Source: an uncultured Ruminococcus sp. (GTDB lineage: Bacteria > Bacillota > Clostridia > Oscillospirales > Acutalibacteraceae). Taken from it: DNA of 40,317 nt. Each line of letters starts with the position of its first letter. Position 1 is the first letter of the stretch. The stretch lies in contig CADAYJ010000016.1 in the NCBI GenBank assembly GCA_902792115.1, forward strand, positions 1 through 40,317, given 5' to 3'. Below the pieces are notes generated by a model. The model searched no databases. It saw only the letters and a program-made list of their open reading frames with translations, and was not told the origin of the DNA. Positions 7,163 to 15,790 of this stretch are shown here, one piece after another. The translations under genes and the position numbers were made by a program.

Positions 7163-8278
7163 TCAGTTTGTGATCGTCTGCTCTGTCTCCTTGTCGAAGA
7201 GGTGAATCTTGCTGACATCGAGAGCGATCTGGATAACGTCGCCGGGCTGAGCCGTGGACGTCGGGAGAACTCTTGCTGTGAGCGGGATACCCTCAACGGA
7301 AACGTAGAGGTAGATCTCGGCGCCCATAAGCTCCGTTACTTCTACGACTGCATCGAGAACGCCTTCCGGATGGTTAGCGATAAACTCGGGATCATCATAG
7401 ATATGCTCGGGGCGGATACCGAAGGTAACGTCTGTATCAACGTAGTCCTCAAGCTGGTAGTCGAGGTTCTTCTCCGGAGGAAGGAGGAGAGAATACTGAA
7501 CGAAATCGAGGTAGTAGTTGCCGTCGTCTCTGAGAACAATCTTGCCGTCTGCAAAGTTCATCTGCGGAGAGCCGATGAAGCCTGCAACGAACTCGTTACA
7601 AGGCAGATCGTAGAGGTGCTGCGGAGTATCAACCTGCTGAATGAAGCCGTCCTTCATAACAACGATACGAGTACCCATCGTCATAGCCTCTGTCTGATCG
7701 TGCGTTACGTAGATGAACGTTGTACCGAGTCTCTTGTGGAGCTTGGAGATCTCCGTTCTCATCTGAGCACGGAGCTTTGCATCGAGGTTGGAAAGCGGCT
7801 CGTCGAGGAGGAATACCTTAGGATCACGGACGATCGCACGGCCAAGCGCAACACGCTGGCGCTGACCACCGGAGAGAGCCTTCGGCTTACGGTCGAGAAG
7901 GTGGTCGATACCGAGGATTCTTGCAGCCTCTTCAACTCTTCTCTTCATCTCCTCCGGGGGAGTCTTTCTGAGCTTCAGGCCGAATGCCATGTTATCATAT
8001 ACCGTCATGTGAGGATAAAGAGCGTAGTTCTGGAAAACCATCGCGATATCTCTGTCCTTCGGCGCAACGTCGTTTGCGAGCACGTCGCCGATGTAAAGCT
8101 CGCCCTTACTGATGTCCTCCAGACCGGCGATCATACGGAGAGTTGTGGACTTACCGCAGCCGGAAGGACCGACGAGGATGATGAACTCCTTATCTGCGAT
8201 CTCCAGGTTGAAGTCGGTAACAGCAACTACGCCGCCGTCGTAGATCTTGTAGATGTGCTGCAATGATACGTTTGACAT
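7163..8278 (-). CDS. msmK: Sugar ABC transporter ATPase (UgpC/MalK/MsmK family), orphan
   Basis: 371 aa; ATG at 8278 behind AGGAGG. It hydrolyses ATP to power import by CUT1-type carbohydrate transporters at the inner face of the membrane. Walker A is GPSGCGKSTT, the signature is LSGGQRQRVALGRA, Walker B is VFLLDEPLSNLD and the switch histidine is in THDQTEAM. The C-terminal third (about 240-371) carries the regulatory OB/TOBE segments with FGIRPEHIYD. No permease or binding-protein gene is adjacent, and it has its own terminator, so it fits the shared-ATPase pattern known for MsmK, where one ATPase serves several sugar transporters encoded elsewhere. The family is certain; the symbol follows the orphan setting and could equally be ugpC. 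Confidence 0.9.
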   Translation of the reverse strand: MSNVSLQHIYKIYDGGVVAVTDFNLEIADKEFIILVGPSGCGKSTTLRMIAGLEDISKGELYIGDVLANDVAPKDRDIAMVFQNYALYPHMTVYDNMAFGLKLRKTPPEEMKRRVEEAARILGIDHLLDRKPKALSGGQRQRVALGRAIVRDPKVFLLDEPLSNLDAKLRAQMRTEISKLHKRLGTTFIYVTHDQTEAMTMGTRIVVMKDGFIQQVDTPQHLYDLPCNEFVAGFIGSPQMNFADGKIVLRDDGNYYLDFVQYSLLLPPEKNLDYQLEDYVDTDVTFGIRPEHIYDDPEFIANHPEGVLDAVVEVTELMGAEIYLYVSVEGIPLTARVLPTSTAQPGDVIQIALDVSKIHLFDKETEQTITN

Positions 8279-8445
8279 AAATTAATAACCTCCTATATAT
8301 TGCCCTCAAACGAGAACAAACCAACTTTCAGTTTTACATATATTAATATAGCAGATTTCCGCCGATTTTACCATTAATTTTTTCACTAAAGATTTATTGA
8401 ATACTTTATGGAATATCTCCAAAAATAGAAATTATATATTCATTT

Positions 8446-9165
8446 TTAGCTATTCTGACCACTAAATACTCTTTTTAGTTCTTCTGAGGAAATTAGACGC
8501 GCTTCTCCCTCCGATAATTTTTCGTCCAGGAACAGCTCTCCGACGGCTAAACGCCTAAGTTTTTCGACTTCGCAGCCGCAGCTTGCAAACATTCGTTTCA
8601 CCTCATGGAATCTGCCCTCTGTGATCTCGACGAGAACGTCCGTCCTGTCACTTTCGCCGGGAAATCTCACCCTTGCAGGGCGAAAGCTCTCGCCGCTTTC
8701 GAGGACAACTCCGCGCTCGAGCTTTGCCTTTCCCTCGTCGGAAAGCGGCTTGTCGAGAGCCGCTCTGTACAGCTTGTAAACTCCGCTTTTCGGAGAGAGC
8801 ATTTTATGGGCAAAGCCGCCGTCGTCGGTGATGATAAGCAGCCCGGTGGTATCCTTGTCGAGCCTTCCGGCAGGGAAAAGACCGCGGCGGCGCAGCTCGT
8901 CCGGGAGAAGGTCGATCACGGTCTTTGCTTTTTTATCGGTCGATGCGCTGAGCACCCCCGACGGCTTGTTCATCATTATATAAACGAACTCGCGGTACTC
9001 TATCCGCTTTCCGCCAACCTCTATGATATCACGCTCGGGGTCTACTTTCATGTCGCATTTTGCGGCAGGCTTGCCGTTTACCGTTATTGTGCCGCTTTTT
9101 GCAAGCTTTGAAGCTTCCTTGCGCGAGCATATATTTTGCGATGTCATGAATTTATCAAGTCTCAC
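8446..9165 (-). CDS. rsuA: 16S rRNA pseudouridine synthase, RsuA family
   Basis: 239 aa. The start is GTG at 9165, 10 nt after AGGGG, giving the family N-terminus MRLDKFMTSQNICSRKEAS. It converts a uridine of 16S rRNA to pseudouridine (U516 in E. coli). An S4 RNA-binding domain occupies residues 1-60. The catalytic aspartate lies in GRLDKDTTGLLIITDDG, and YKLYRAALDKPL and EGRFHEVKRMFASCG are the later family motifs. RluB/RluE relatives are possible, but the length and KLRRLAVGE ending suit RsuA. It is the third gene of a minus-strand unit with ychF and the small membrane protein. No strong terminator follows; only a 4-bp TGGA/TCCA hairpin is present near 8408-8420. Confidence 0.9.
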   Translation of the reverse strand: MRLDKFMTSQNICSRKEASKLAKSGTITVNGKPAAKCDMKVDPERDIIEVGGKRIEYREFVYIMMNKPSGVLSASTDKKAKTVIDLLPDELRRRGLFPAGRLDKDTTGLLIITDDGGFAHKMLSPKSGVYKLYRAALDKPLSDEGKAKLERGVVLESGESFRPARVRFPGESDRTDVLVEITEGRFHEVKRMFASCGCEVEKLRRLAVGELFLDEKLSEGEARLISSEELKRVFSGQNS

Positions 9166-9184
9166 GCCGAGCGCACCCCTTTAT

Positions 9185-9619
9185 TTATTTCTTGACGAAT
9201 TCGGCGTTCCCGTTAAAGCTGCCGTATTCCTTGTCAACATATATTTCCATAGTCTGCCCCTCTTCGGGGTAATTCTCTCTGCCGGTGAACGTTTTTTCGT
9301 GTTTCTCGCCGTCGTATTCGTACTCTATCGTGTATGTATATTCTGTAACGTGCCAAGTGTTCCAGTAGGTTTCGCCCTCATCATCGTAGTCCCAGTCACC
9401 CGTGTCGTACTCATTTACATCTTTTTTGAGGATATTCGCCGTAACAAGCTCGTAATTCGCGTCGAGATCTGCCTGATGATGCTGCTGATAAGCCTCCTGG
9501 CGCTCCTGCTTCTGCTGATCCTGAACAGTTTTTATGTAGTATGCTCCGCCGGCCGCCACTAAGGCAATAATGAGCGGTAGCAGGATCATACCGCCCGAAG
9601 ATCTTCTGTGATTAGCCAT
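9185..9619 (-). CDS. Small membrane-anchored protein of unknown function
   Basis: 144 aa; ATG at 9619 with AAAGGAGG upstream. A basic N-terminus (MANHRRSSGG) precedes one transmembrane helix at about residues 10-28, so the rest probably faces outside. A Gln-rich stretch (QDQQKQERQEAYQQHH, about 33-48) is likely coiled coil. The C-terminal 80 residues alternate charged and aromatic residues (DTGDWDYDDEGETYWNTW, YTIEYEYDGEKHEKTF, ending IYVDKEYGSF) and look like a small beta-sheet domain, reminiscent of DUF3592-type domains without a clear match. It sits 12 nt after ychF and 19 nt before rsuA. I do not recognise a function. Confidence 0.75.
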   Translation of the reverse strand: MANHRRSSGGMILLPLIIALVAAGGAYYIKTVQDQQKQERQEAYQQHHQADLDANYELVTANILKKDVNEYDTGDWDYDDEGETYWNTWHVTEYTYTIEYEYDGEKHEKTFTGRENYPEEGQTMEIYVDKEYGSFNGNAEFVKK

Positions 9620-9631
9620 ACACGACCTCCT

Positions 9632-10726
9632 TTAAACGTTAAACCTGAACAGCACGATGTCGCCGTCCTTCATGACGTACTCCTTGCCCTCGGAGCGGAC
9701 AAGCCCCTTCTCCTTTGCGGCAGCCATCGAGCCGCACGCCATGAGGTCGTCGAACGAAATGACCTCGGCGCGAATGAAGCCGCGCTCAAAGTCGGAGTGG
9801 ATCTTTCCGGCAGCCTGCGGAGCCTTCGTGCCGTTTTTGATCGTCCACGCGCGCACCTCGGGCTTTCCTGCCGTGAGGTACGAGATGAGTCCGAGCAGCG
9901 AGTAGCACTCTCTGATCAGCCTGTCGAGGCCGGACTCCTCCAAGCCCATATCGGAGAGGAAAAGCTCCTTTTCCTCCTTGTCCATCTCAACGATGTCCGC
10001 CTCAATCTGCGCGCAGATCGGCAGAACGCCGGCACCCTCGCTTTCGGCTATTTTTTTCACCGTATTGAAGCCCTCGTTCGACTCGATGCCGTTTGCAAAA
10101 TCGTCCTCGCTCATGTTCGCAGCGTAGATTATCGGCTTGTTTGTGAGCAGAGCGACCTCCGAAAGCAGCGCCGCCTCGTCCTCGCTGCACTCAACGCAGC
10201 GCGCCGGCTTGCCCTCCTCGAGAGCCTCCTTTACGCGCTTGAAGAAGTCGAGGTCTGCCTGATACTTCTTGTCCGCCTTTATCATCTTCGTTGTCTTGTC
10301 GATACGCCTGTCCAGTATCTCCAGGTCTGAAAGAATAAGCTCCAGGTTGATCGTGTCTATATCGCGCTGCGGATCTATGCTGCCCTCGACGTGGATAATA
10401 TCGTCGTTTTCGAAGCAGCGCACAACGTGAACGATCGCGTCGCACTCGCGGATATTCGAGAGGAACTTATTGCCCAGCCCCTCGCCCTTTGACGCGCCCT
10501 TTACAAGACCTGCGATATCGACGAACTCGATCGTAGCCGGCGTATACTTTTCCGGATCGTACATCTCGGCGAGGCGGTCAAGGCGCTTGTCCGGAACGGC
10601 GACGACGCCGACGTTCGGCTCGATCGTGCAGAACGGGTAATTCGCACTCTGCGCGCCCGCGTTAGTTATTGCGTTGAAAAGCGTACTCTTTCCGACATTC
10701 GGAAGACCGACTATACCTAATTTCAT
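9632..10726 (-). CDS. ychF: YchF/OLA1-type ATP-binding P-loop protein
   Basis: 364 aa, full family length, starting [21 protein letters not shown]. The OBG-family G domain shows G1 (GLPNVGKST), G3 ([17 protein letters not shown]) and a G4 changed to NMSE instead of NKxD, the known change that makes this family prefer ATP. A helical coiled-coil insertion (about 130-200) and a C-terminal TGS domain (about 280-364, [25 protein letters not shown]) complete the fold. The protein binds ribosomes and has been linked to stress and redox responses in other bacteria. It appears to be the first gene of a unit with the small membrane protein and rsuA. Confidence 0.95.
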   Translation of the reverse strand: MKLGIVGLPNVGKSTLFNAITNAGAQSANYPFCTIEPNVGVVAVPDKRLDRLAEMYDPEKYTPATIEFVDIAGLVKGASKGEGLGNKFLSNIRECDAIVHVVRCFENDDIIHVEGSIDPQRDIDTINLELILSDLEILDRRIDKTTKMIKADKKYQADLDFFKRVKEALEEGKPARCVECSEDEAALLSEVALLTNKPIIYAANMSEDDFANGIESNEGFNTVKKIAESEGAGVLPICAQIEADIVEMDKEEKELFLSDMGLEESGLDRLIRECYSLLGLISYLTAGKPEVRAWTIKNGTKAPQAAGKIHSDFERGFIRAEVISFDDLMACGSMAAAKEKGLVRSEGKEYVMKDGDIVLFRFNV

Positions 10727-10807
10727 TTTTACTCACATCTCCTGATAAATCTTTTTGTTGTAAAACCAACATCTTAAGGATAATTATTAATAAATCCTTA
10801 CCGTTTT

Positions 10808-10836
10808 TTCAGGGGGCTTTCCGGTCGCCCCCTGAA
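10808..10836. repeat. Isolated perfect palindrome in the ychF upstream gap
   Basis: TTCAGGGGGC (10808-10817) pairs perfectly with GCCCCCTGAA (10827-10836) around a 9-nt loop. Neither strand has a proper U-tract after it: on the minus strand the stem is followed by AAAAAACGG and on the plus strand by CCCCTTCGG. It therefore does not look like a terminator and may be a single REP-like unit. The rest of 10727-11027 shows no gene. Confidence 0.6.
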
Positions 10837-11027
10837 CCCCTTCGGCTCAAAATCTATGTAAATCAGATATTGATCTGTTAACACTATTTCGGGATAACGA
10901 TCGCAAAGCTGCGCCATTTTTTCGCCGCATAGACCCTGCTAATGTATGATTATACCACAAAGGCGGAGAAATCTCAACAAGCCGCCGGAAATTTACGCGG
11001 GAATTTCAACATTCGAGTGCTTTGCTA

Positions 11028-11056
11028 TTGAAAACGCGGCGGAAATATGCTACAAT
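11028..11056 (+). promoter_or_regulatory. Promoter of the candidate small RNA
   Basis: TTGAAA (11028-11033) and TACAAT (11051-11056) are separated by exactly 17 nt. The expected start at 11062-11064 coincides with the first base of a long stem, which supports a dedicated RNA promoter. Confidence 0.7.
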
Positions 11057-11061
11057 AGAAA

Positions 11062-11232
11062 GTGCCAAACAAATCTTGATATTATACTAACCGGTTTTGA
11101 AACGTGTATTTTTATTTCGGTAAAAATACGCGCTCTTTTCACGTTTCCGAAAACCGGTGATAAGTGAGATTTGTTTGGCGACAAGTGAGCTGTGTATTTT
11201 TTAGGCGCAGTTCATTTGGCTGCGCCTTTTTT
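11062..11232 (+). ncRNA. Candidate structured small RNA (long irregular hairpin, own promoter and terminator)
   Basis: The transcript from the promoter at 11028-11056 would fold as one long rod. A 13-bp closing stem (11064-11076 with 11167-11179) is followed by a bubble (13 nt on the left, 8 nt on the right), a 9-bp stem ACCGGTTTT/AAAACCGGT (11090-11098, 11150-11158), an 8-bp stem GAAACGTG/CACGTTTC (11099-11106, 11140-11147) and an apical 9-bp stem (11106-11114, 11121-11129) with loop TTTCGG. A separate intrinsic terminator follows. The direct repeat GA(T/C)AAGTGAG occurs at 11159-11168 and 11180-11189. A rod with a central bubble at about 170 nt recalls 6S RNA, but I cannot confirm homology. 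Alternatives: a leader of the dockerin gene at 11284, or a small inverted-repeat element. Confidence 0.6.
11203..11232 (+). terminator. Intrinsic terminator of the candidate small RNA
   Basis: AGGCGCAG (11203-11210) pairs with CTGCGCCT (11220-11227) around a 9-nt loop and runs into six T (11227-11232). It ends about 50 nt before the start codon at 11284, so it could end an independent RNA or act as an attenuator for that gene. Confidence 0.85.
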
Positions 11233-11283
11233 ATTTGCCTCCGGCGCGGCGGGCGAACAAACATAGAAGGGTGATATATTATT

Positions 11284-12672
11284 ATGAAGAAACGTATTCT
11301 CTGCCTTATCATGACACTTGCCGTGATAACGGCATTTATCCCGACATCCGCGTTTGCCGATGATCCGGGCGGCATTAGAGTAACTGTAACAAAAACCGAT
11401 ATAAAAGCCGACGGAGTATCAAATACCTCGGGGTACGGAAGCTTAAAACGTAATGATGATTTAGGTAATCAGAATCAAGCCGGATTGGTCGACAAAACCG
11501 GAAAAATGCTTTTTCCGTTCAAAGATACTCACGATCTCCGTTACAGCGTTGACGGAGATATCGTGTCATTGGTTAACAGTGATGCTTACGTTCACGCTTA
11601 CCTTGATGCGATGTACGACGAGAAAACCGACACTTTAACTATTACCGTCGACGATCCCATAGGATTCTACCATTTAGACGGCACACCTGCTTTTTCGAGA
11701 GATTTTTGGGGCGCTACCGCGATGCGGGACGGTTACGCATTTGCAACATCCGTCAGTGACCTTTCAGGTTCTTCTTTTCACGGTAATCTTTCTGCGGCCG
11801 TCAAGAGCGTTATATTAGACAGCAAAGGGCAGGTCGTTTTAGAATTAGACGGTGGTTTTAATGAGGTAACTGAATTATTAGACGTAAACTACTGTAGGGT
11901 TCTTTATACAAAAGAGGTCGGATGGGGCTTTTCGGAAGGTCTCCTCCTTTGCGCGTCTTATGACGCACCTGCCCTTTCCGGCGCACAACCTGTTTCGCTT
12001 TACTATATAGACACCACCGGCAAAAAGATCATTACCCTTGACACCGCCGATTACAGTAATGCATGGACTTTTTCCGACGGGCTTGCTTGGGTGATGTCGA
12101 AAAAGAATGACAAAATAGGTGCTATAGATAAAACCGGCGCGCTCGTCATCCCCTGCGAATACGATACAGGCACAGGCTTTAACGACGGCTTGTCGGGCGT
12201 AAGCAAGGACGGAAAATACGGTTACATCAATAAGAAGAACGAGACTGTTATCCCCTTTGAGTACGACGGCGCATACGGCGCAGGCAGCGGACTTGCCTCT
12301 GTTGTAAAGGACGGCAAATGTGGTCTTGTTGATTACGATAATAATGTTGTCGTACCGCTTGAATACGACGATATCAGCACATTTGACAAGGGCGTGGCAT
12401 ATGCGATAAAGGACGGCTGCCTTTACATCATTACAAAGAATGAGGACAAGTCGAGCGGCATTTTCGGCGACCTCGACGGCGACGGGCAGGTTACATCAAG
12501 CGACGCGCTTATTGTCCTGCGCATGAGCATCGGTCTTACTTCTCACGACAGCGATACATTAACGATCGCCGACATCGACGGCGACGGCTACCTCACCTCC
12601 TCCGACGCGCTCGAACTGCTTCGTTTCAGCATTGGTCTGAGCAGTAACGAAAAGATCGGTAAGCCGATCTAA
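11284..12672 (+). CDS. Secreted WG-repeat protein with C-terminal type I dockerin
   Basis: 462 aa; ATG at 11284 with AAGGGTGAT upstream. Residues 1-26 are a signal peptide (MKKRIL start, SAFA cleavage region). Residues about 60-385 contain degenerate WG/KWG repeats, clearest in GAIDKTGALVIPCEYD, GYINKKNETVIPFEYD and GLVDYDNNVVVPLEYD, a beta-structured binding fold. Residues about 395-455 are a dockerin with calcium loops DLDGDGQVTSSD and DIDGDGYLTSSD, each followed by an AL..LR(M/F)SIGL helix. It should be secreted and held by a cohesin. No catalytic domain is seen, so a binding or structural role is likely. Both loops carry S-S at positions 10-11, unlike the A-N of the other dockerin in the window. 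The first two thirds look richer in A+T than neighbouring genes, which may hint at a different origin for that part. Confidence 0.9.
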   Translation: MKKRILCLIMTLAVITAFIPTSAFADDPGGIRVTVTKTDIKADGVSNTSGYGSLKRNDDLGNQNQAGLVDKTGKMLFPFKDTHDLRYSVDGDIVSLVNSDAYVHAYLDAMYDEKTDTLTITVDDPIGFYHLDGTPAFSRDFWGATAMRDGYAFATSVSDLSGSSFHGNLSAAVKSVILDSKGQVVLELDGGFNEVTELLDVNYCRVLYTKEVGWGFSEGLLLCASYDAPALSGAQPVSLYYIDTTGKKIITLDTADYSNAWTFSDGLAWVMSKKNDKIGAIDKTGALVIPCEYDTGTGFNDGLSGVSKDGKYGYINKKNETVIPFEYDGAYGAGSGLASVVKDGKCGLVDYDNNVVVPLEYDDISTFDKGVAYAIKDGCLYIITKNEDKSSGIFGDLDGDGQVTSSDALIVLRMSIGLTSHDSDTLTIADIDGDGYLTSSDALELLRFSIGLSSNEKIGKPI

Positions 12673-12741
12673 ATCAGCTCGAAGCGTTCCGCAAATTTCC
12701 ACTTTTAATTTTCGATTAAAAAACTTTAAATTAAAAAACCT

Positions 12742-12770
12742 GCGGCTGCCACCATTTCGGTGACAGCCGC
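12742..12770. terminator. Bidirectional terminator between the dockerin gene and ppdK
   Basis: GCGGCTG-C-CACC (12742-12753) pairs with GGTG-A-CAGCCGC (12759-12770), with one C/A mismatch. TTTTATC follows on the plus strand, and GGTTTTTTAATTT follows on the minus strand. It serves both converging genes. Confidence 0.85.
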
Positions 12771-12799
12771 TTTTATCATACGTTTTACCGTATTTTATA

Positions 12800-15427
12800 T
12801 TACTTGTTGTTGATCGCAGCCTGTGCAGCAGCAAGACGAGCGATCGGCACACGGAACGGTGAGCAGGATACATAGTCGAGACCGATCTTGTGGCAGAATT
12901 CTACCGAAGACGGATCGCCGCCGTGCTCGCCGCAGATACCGATGTGGAGCTTCGGATTAACGGGCTTGCCGAGCTTGATAGCCGTCTCCATGAGCTTGCC
13001 TACGCCTGTCTGATCGAGCTTTGCGAACGGATCGTTCTCGAAGATCTTCGTGTCGTAGTAAGCGCCGAGGAACTTGCCGGCGTCGTCACGGCTGAAGCCG
13101 AATGTCATCTGTGTGAGGTCGTTCGTACCGAAGCAGAAGAAGTCAGCCTCTGTTGCGATCTCGTCAGCTGTGAGAGCAGCTCTCGGGATCTCGATCATTG
13201 TACCAACCTCGTACTTGAGGTCTGCGCCTGCAGCAGCGATCTCGGCGTCTGCCGTCTCAACTACTACCTTCTTGACGAACTTAAGCTCCTTGAGCTCGCA
13301 AACGAGCGGGATCATGATCTCGGGAACGATGTTCCAGTCTGCGTGTCTCTTGGATACTGCGATAGCCGCGCGGATAACAGCCTTTGTCTGCATCTTTGCG
13401 ATCTCGGGATATGTTACTGCAAGACGGCATCCGCGGTGGCCCATCATCGGGTTGAACTCATGGAGGGAAGCGATAAGAGTCTTGATAGCCTCAACGCTCT
13501 TGCCCTGTGCGTCTGCGAGCTTCTGGATCTCTTCCTCTGTCGTCGGAACGAACTCGTGGAGCGGCGGATCGAGGAAACGGATCGTTACCGGGTTGCCCTC
13601 GAGTGCCTCGTAGAGAGCCTCAAAGTCGCCCTGCTGGTACGGAAGGATCTTCTCGAGAGCTACCTCTCTCTCCTCTACCGTGTCGGAGCAGATCATCTCG
13701 CGGAATGCAGCGATTCTGTCCTCCTCGAAGAACATATGCTCTGTACGGCAAAGGCCGATGCCCTCTGCGCCAAGCTCTCTTGCCTTCTTAGCGTCTGCCG
13801 GTGTATCTGCGTTTGTTCTTACCTTAAGTGTTCTGTACTTGTCAGCCCACTCCATAACTCTGCCGAACTCGCCTGCGATCTGAGCGTCAACCGTCGGGAT
13901 AACGCCGTCGTAGATGTTACCTGTCGAGCCGTCGATGGAGATGAAGTCGCCCTCGTGGAACTCCTTGCCTGCGAGCGTGAACTTCTTGTTCTCCTCGTCC
14001 ATAGCGATGTCGGAGCAGCCGGATACACAGCACGTACCCATACCGCGGGCAACAACTGCTGCGTGAGAAGTCATACCGCCGCGTACCGTGAGGATACCCT
14101 GCGAAGACTTCATGCCTGTGATGTCCTCAGGCGATGTCTCGAGACGAACGAGAACTACCTTCTCGCCGTTTGCAGCCCAAGCCTCTGCGTCCTCAGCCGT
14201 GAAGACGATCTTGCCGCAAGCTGCGCCCGGGGAAGCGCCGAGGCCCTTGCCGATCGGCGTAGCAGCCTTGAGAGCCTTTGCGTCGAACTGCGGGTGGAGA
14301 AGTGTGTCGAGGTTTCTCGGATCGATCATCGCAACAGCCTCTGCCTCTGTTCTCATGCCCTCGTCAACGAGGTCGCAAGCGATCTTGAGAGCAGCCTGTG
14401 CGGTTCTCTTGCCGTTTCTTGTCTGGAGCATATAGAGCTTGCCGTGCTCAACGGTGAACTCCATATCCTGCATATCTCTGTAATGATTTTCAAGTGTCTT
14501 GCAAACATCTGTGAACTGTGCGAATGCCTCCGGGAACTTCTGCTCCATCTCTGTGATGTGCATCGGAGTACGAACGCCTGCAACGACGTCCTCGCCCTGT
14601 GCGTTTGTAAGGAACTCGCCGAAGAGACCCTTAGCGCCCGTAGCAGGATCGCGCGTAAATGCAACGCCGGTGCCGCAGTCGTCGCCCATGTTGCCGAATG
14701 CCATCGACTGTACGTTTACAGCAGTACCCCAGGAGTACGGGATATCGTTGTCGCGGCGGTATACGTTAGCTCTCGGGTTGTCCCAGGAACGGAATACTGC
14801 CTTGATAGCGCCCATGAGCTGCTCCTTGGGATCAGACGGGAAGTCTGCGCCGATCTTAGCCTTGTACTCAGCCTTGAACTGGTTAGCAAGCTCCTTGAGG
14901 TCGTCAGCCGTAAGCTCTACGTCCTGAGTAACGCCTCTGTCAGCCTTCATCTTGTCGATGAGCTCCTCAAAGTACTTCTTGCCGACCTCCATAACGACGT
15001 CGGAGTACATCTGGATAAATCTTCTGTAACAGTCCCAAGCCCAACGCGGGTTGCCGGACATCTCAGCGATCGTATTTACAACTTCTTCGTTAAGGCCGAG
15101 GTTGAGAATCGTGTCCATCATACCGGGCATGGAAGCGCGGGCACCGGAACGTACGGAAACGAGAAGCGGATTCTCCTTGTCGCCGAACTTCTTGCCTGTG
15201 ATCTCCTCCATCTTAACGATGTATTCATTGATCTGGCCCTGGATCTCTTCGTTGATCTCTCTGCCGTCCTCGTAATACTGTGTGCACGCCTCTGTTGTGA
15301 TAGTGAAGCCCTGCGGAACAGGAAGACCGATGTTGGTCATTTCTGCCAAGTTAGCACCCTTACCGCCGAGAAGCTCACGCATATTTGCGTTACCCTCGGA
15401 GAAAAGGTACACCCATTTCTTAGCCAT
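12800..15427 (-). CDS. ppdK: Pyruvate, phosphate dikinase
   Basis: 875 aa, full family length; ATG at 15427 behind AGGAGG. It interconverts pyruvate + ATP + phosphate with PEP + AMP + diphosphate, a reversible glycolytic or gluconeogenic step common in PPi-using anaerobes. The N-terminal ATP-grasp domain starts GGKGANLAEMTNIGLPVPQGFTI. The swivelling phospho-histidine domain has GGMTSHAAVVARGMG with His455, the same number as in the well-studied Clostridium symbiosum enzyme. The PEP/pyruvate domain shows LCRTEHMFF, GHRGCRLAVTYPEI, FGTNDLTQMTFGFSRDD and the catalytic cysteine region IGICGEHGGDP. It is monocistronic, between the terminator at 12742 and a promoter near 15500. No regulatory-protein gene (PDRP type) is adjacent. 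Confidence 0.97.
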   Translation of the reverse strand: MAKKWVYLFSEGNANMRELLGGKGANLAEMTNIGLPVPQGFTITTEACTQYYEDGREINEEIQGQINEYIVKMEEITGKKFGDKENPLLVSVRSGARASMPGMMDTILNLGLNEEVVNTIAEMSGNPRWAWDCYRRFIQMYSDVVMEVGKKYFEELIDKMKADRGVTQDVELTADDLKELANQFKAEYKAKIGADFPSDPKEQLMGAIKAVFRSWDNPRANVYRRDNDIPYSWGTAVNVQSMAFGNMGDDCGTGVAFTRDPATGAKGLFGEFLTNAQGEDVVAGVRTPMHITEMEQKFPEAFAQFTDVCKTLENHYRDMQDMEFTVEHGKLYMLQTRNGKRTAQAALKIACDLVDEGMRTEAEAVAMIDPRNLDTLLHPQFDAKALKAATPIGKGLGASPGAACGKIVFTAEDAEAWAANGEKVVLVRLETSPEDITGMKSSQGILTVRGGMTSHAAVVARGMGTCCVSGCSDIAMDEENKKFTLAGKEFHEGDFISIDGSTGNIYDGVIPTVDAQIAGEFGRVMEWADKYRTLKVRTNADTPADAKKARELGAEGIGLCRTEHMFFEEDRIAAFREMICSDTVEEREVALEKILPYQQGDFEALYEALEGNPVTIRFLDPPLHEFVPTTEEEIQKLADAQGKSVEAIKTLIASLHEFNPMMGHRGCRLAVTYPEIAKMQTKAVIRAAIAVSKRHADWNIVPEIMIPLVCELKELKFVKKVVVETADAEIAAAGADLKYEVGTMIEIPRAALTADEIATEADFFCFGTNDLTQMTFGFSRDDAGKFLGAYYDTKIFENDPFAKLDQTGVGKLMETAIKLGKPVNPKLHIGICGEHGGDPSSVEFCHKIGLDYVSCSPFRVPIARLAAAQAAINNK

Positions 15428-15499
15428 GGTAATTACCTCCTAAATAATTGAATTGATTTGCGAGGGGGAACCGGCGCCCCGATTCCCAGCCTATACGTC

Positions 15500-15508
15500 A
15501 TTATAACA
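15500..15508 (-). promoter_or_regulatory. ppdK: Extended -10 promoter of ppdK
   Basis: On the minus strand TGTTATAAT (15508-15500) is a perfect -10 with the TGn extension. No convincing -35 lies 17 nt upstream, which is usual for extended -10 promoters. The leader to the ATG at 15427 is about 65 nt. Confidence 0.5.
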
Positions 15509-15790
15509 GAATATCAGGAAAAAATCCAGTGTTTTATGAAAAAACTCCGAAAATAATTTCAATTATTTCCCTGCAATAGGCGAATTTACTATTTTGAAAC
15601 CTATATGTTACAAACATGAAACGATTCTCCGCCGGACTTTCTGTTTTTTCGGCAAATACAGCCCTTTTTCTATCTGTAATATTTTTTTCTTTCCTTATGC
15701 AATTAACAATAAAAAAGGGCTTATTTTTTGACGTAATGTATGCGAAACATTGAAAATTCGGATTTCTTTCGGATAATGCCGAAAAATGAC
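15509..15790. other. AT-rich divergent gap between ppdK and prs with one inverted repeat
   Basis: No gene is seen. AGCCCTTTTT (15660-15669) and AAAAAGGGCT (15712-15721) are inverted copies 42 nt apart, extended by AATA/TATT around a bulged C. A second palindrome, TTTCGG...CCGAAA, lies near 15768-15785. Neither has a terminator-like tail. Their role is unknown. Confidence 0.5.

Noticed and set aside
10946-11167. Short plus-strand frame across the candidate RNA
   Set aside because: It overlaps the promoter and the stems, has no ribosome binding site and ends in the middle of the RNA structure.
12890-15451. 853-codon plus-strand open frame opposite ppdK
   Set aside because: It mirrors ppdK exactly, is Cys/Leu/Ser-rich without motifs, and has no start signal. 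It is a shadow of strong codon bias.
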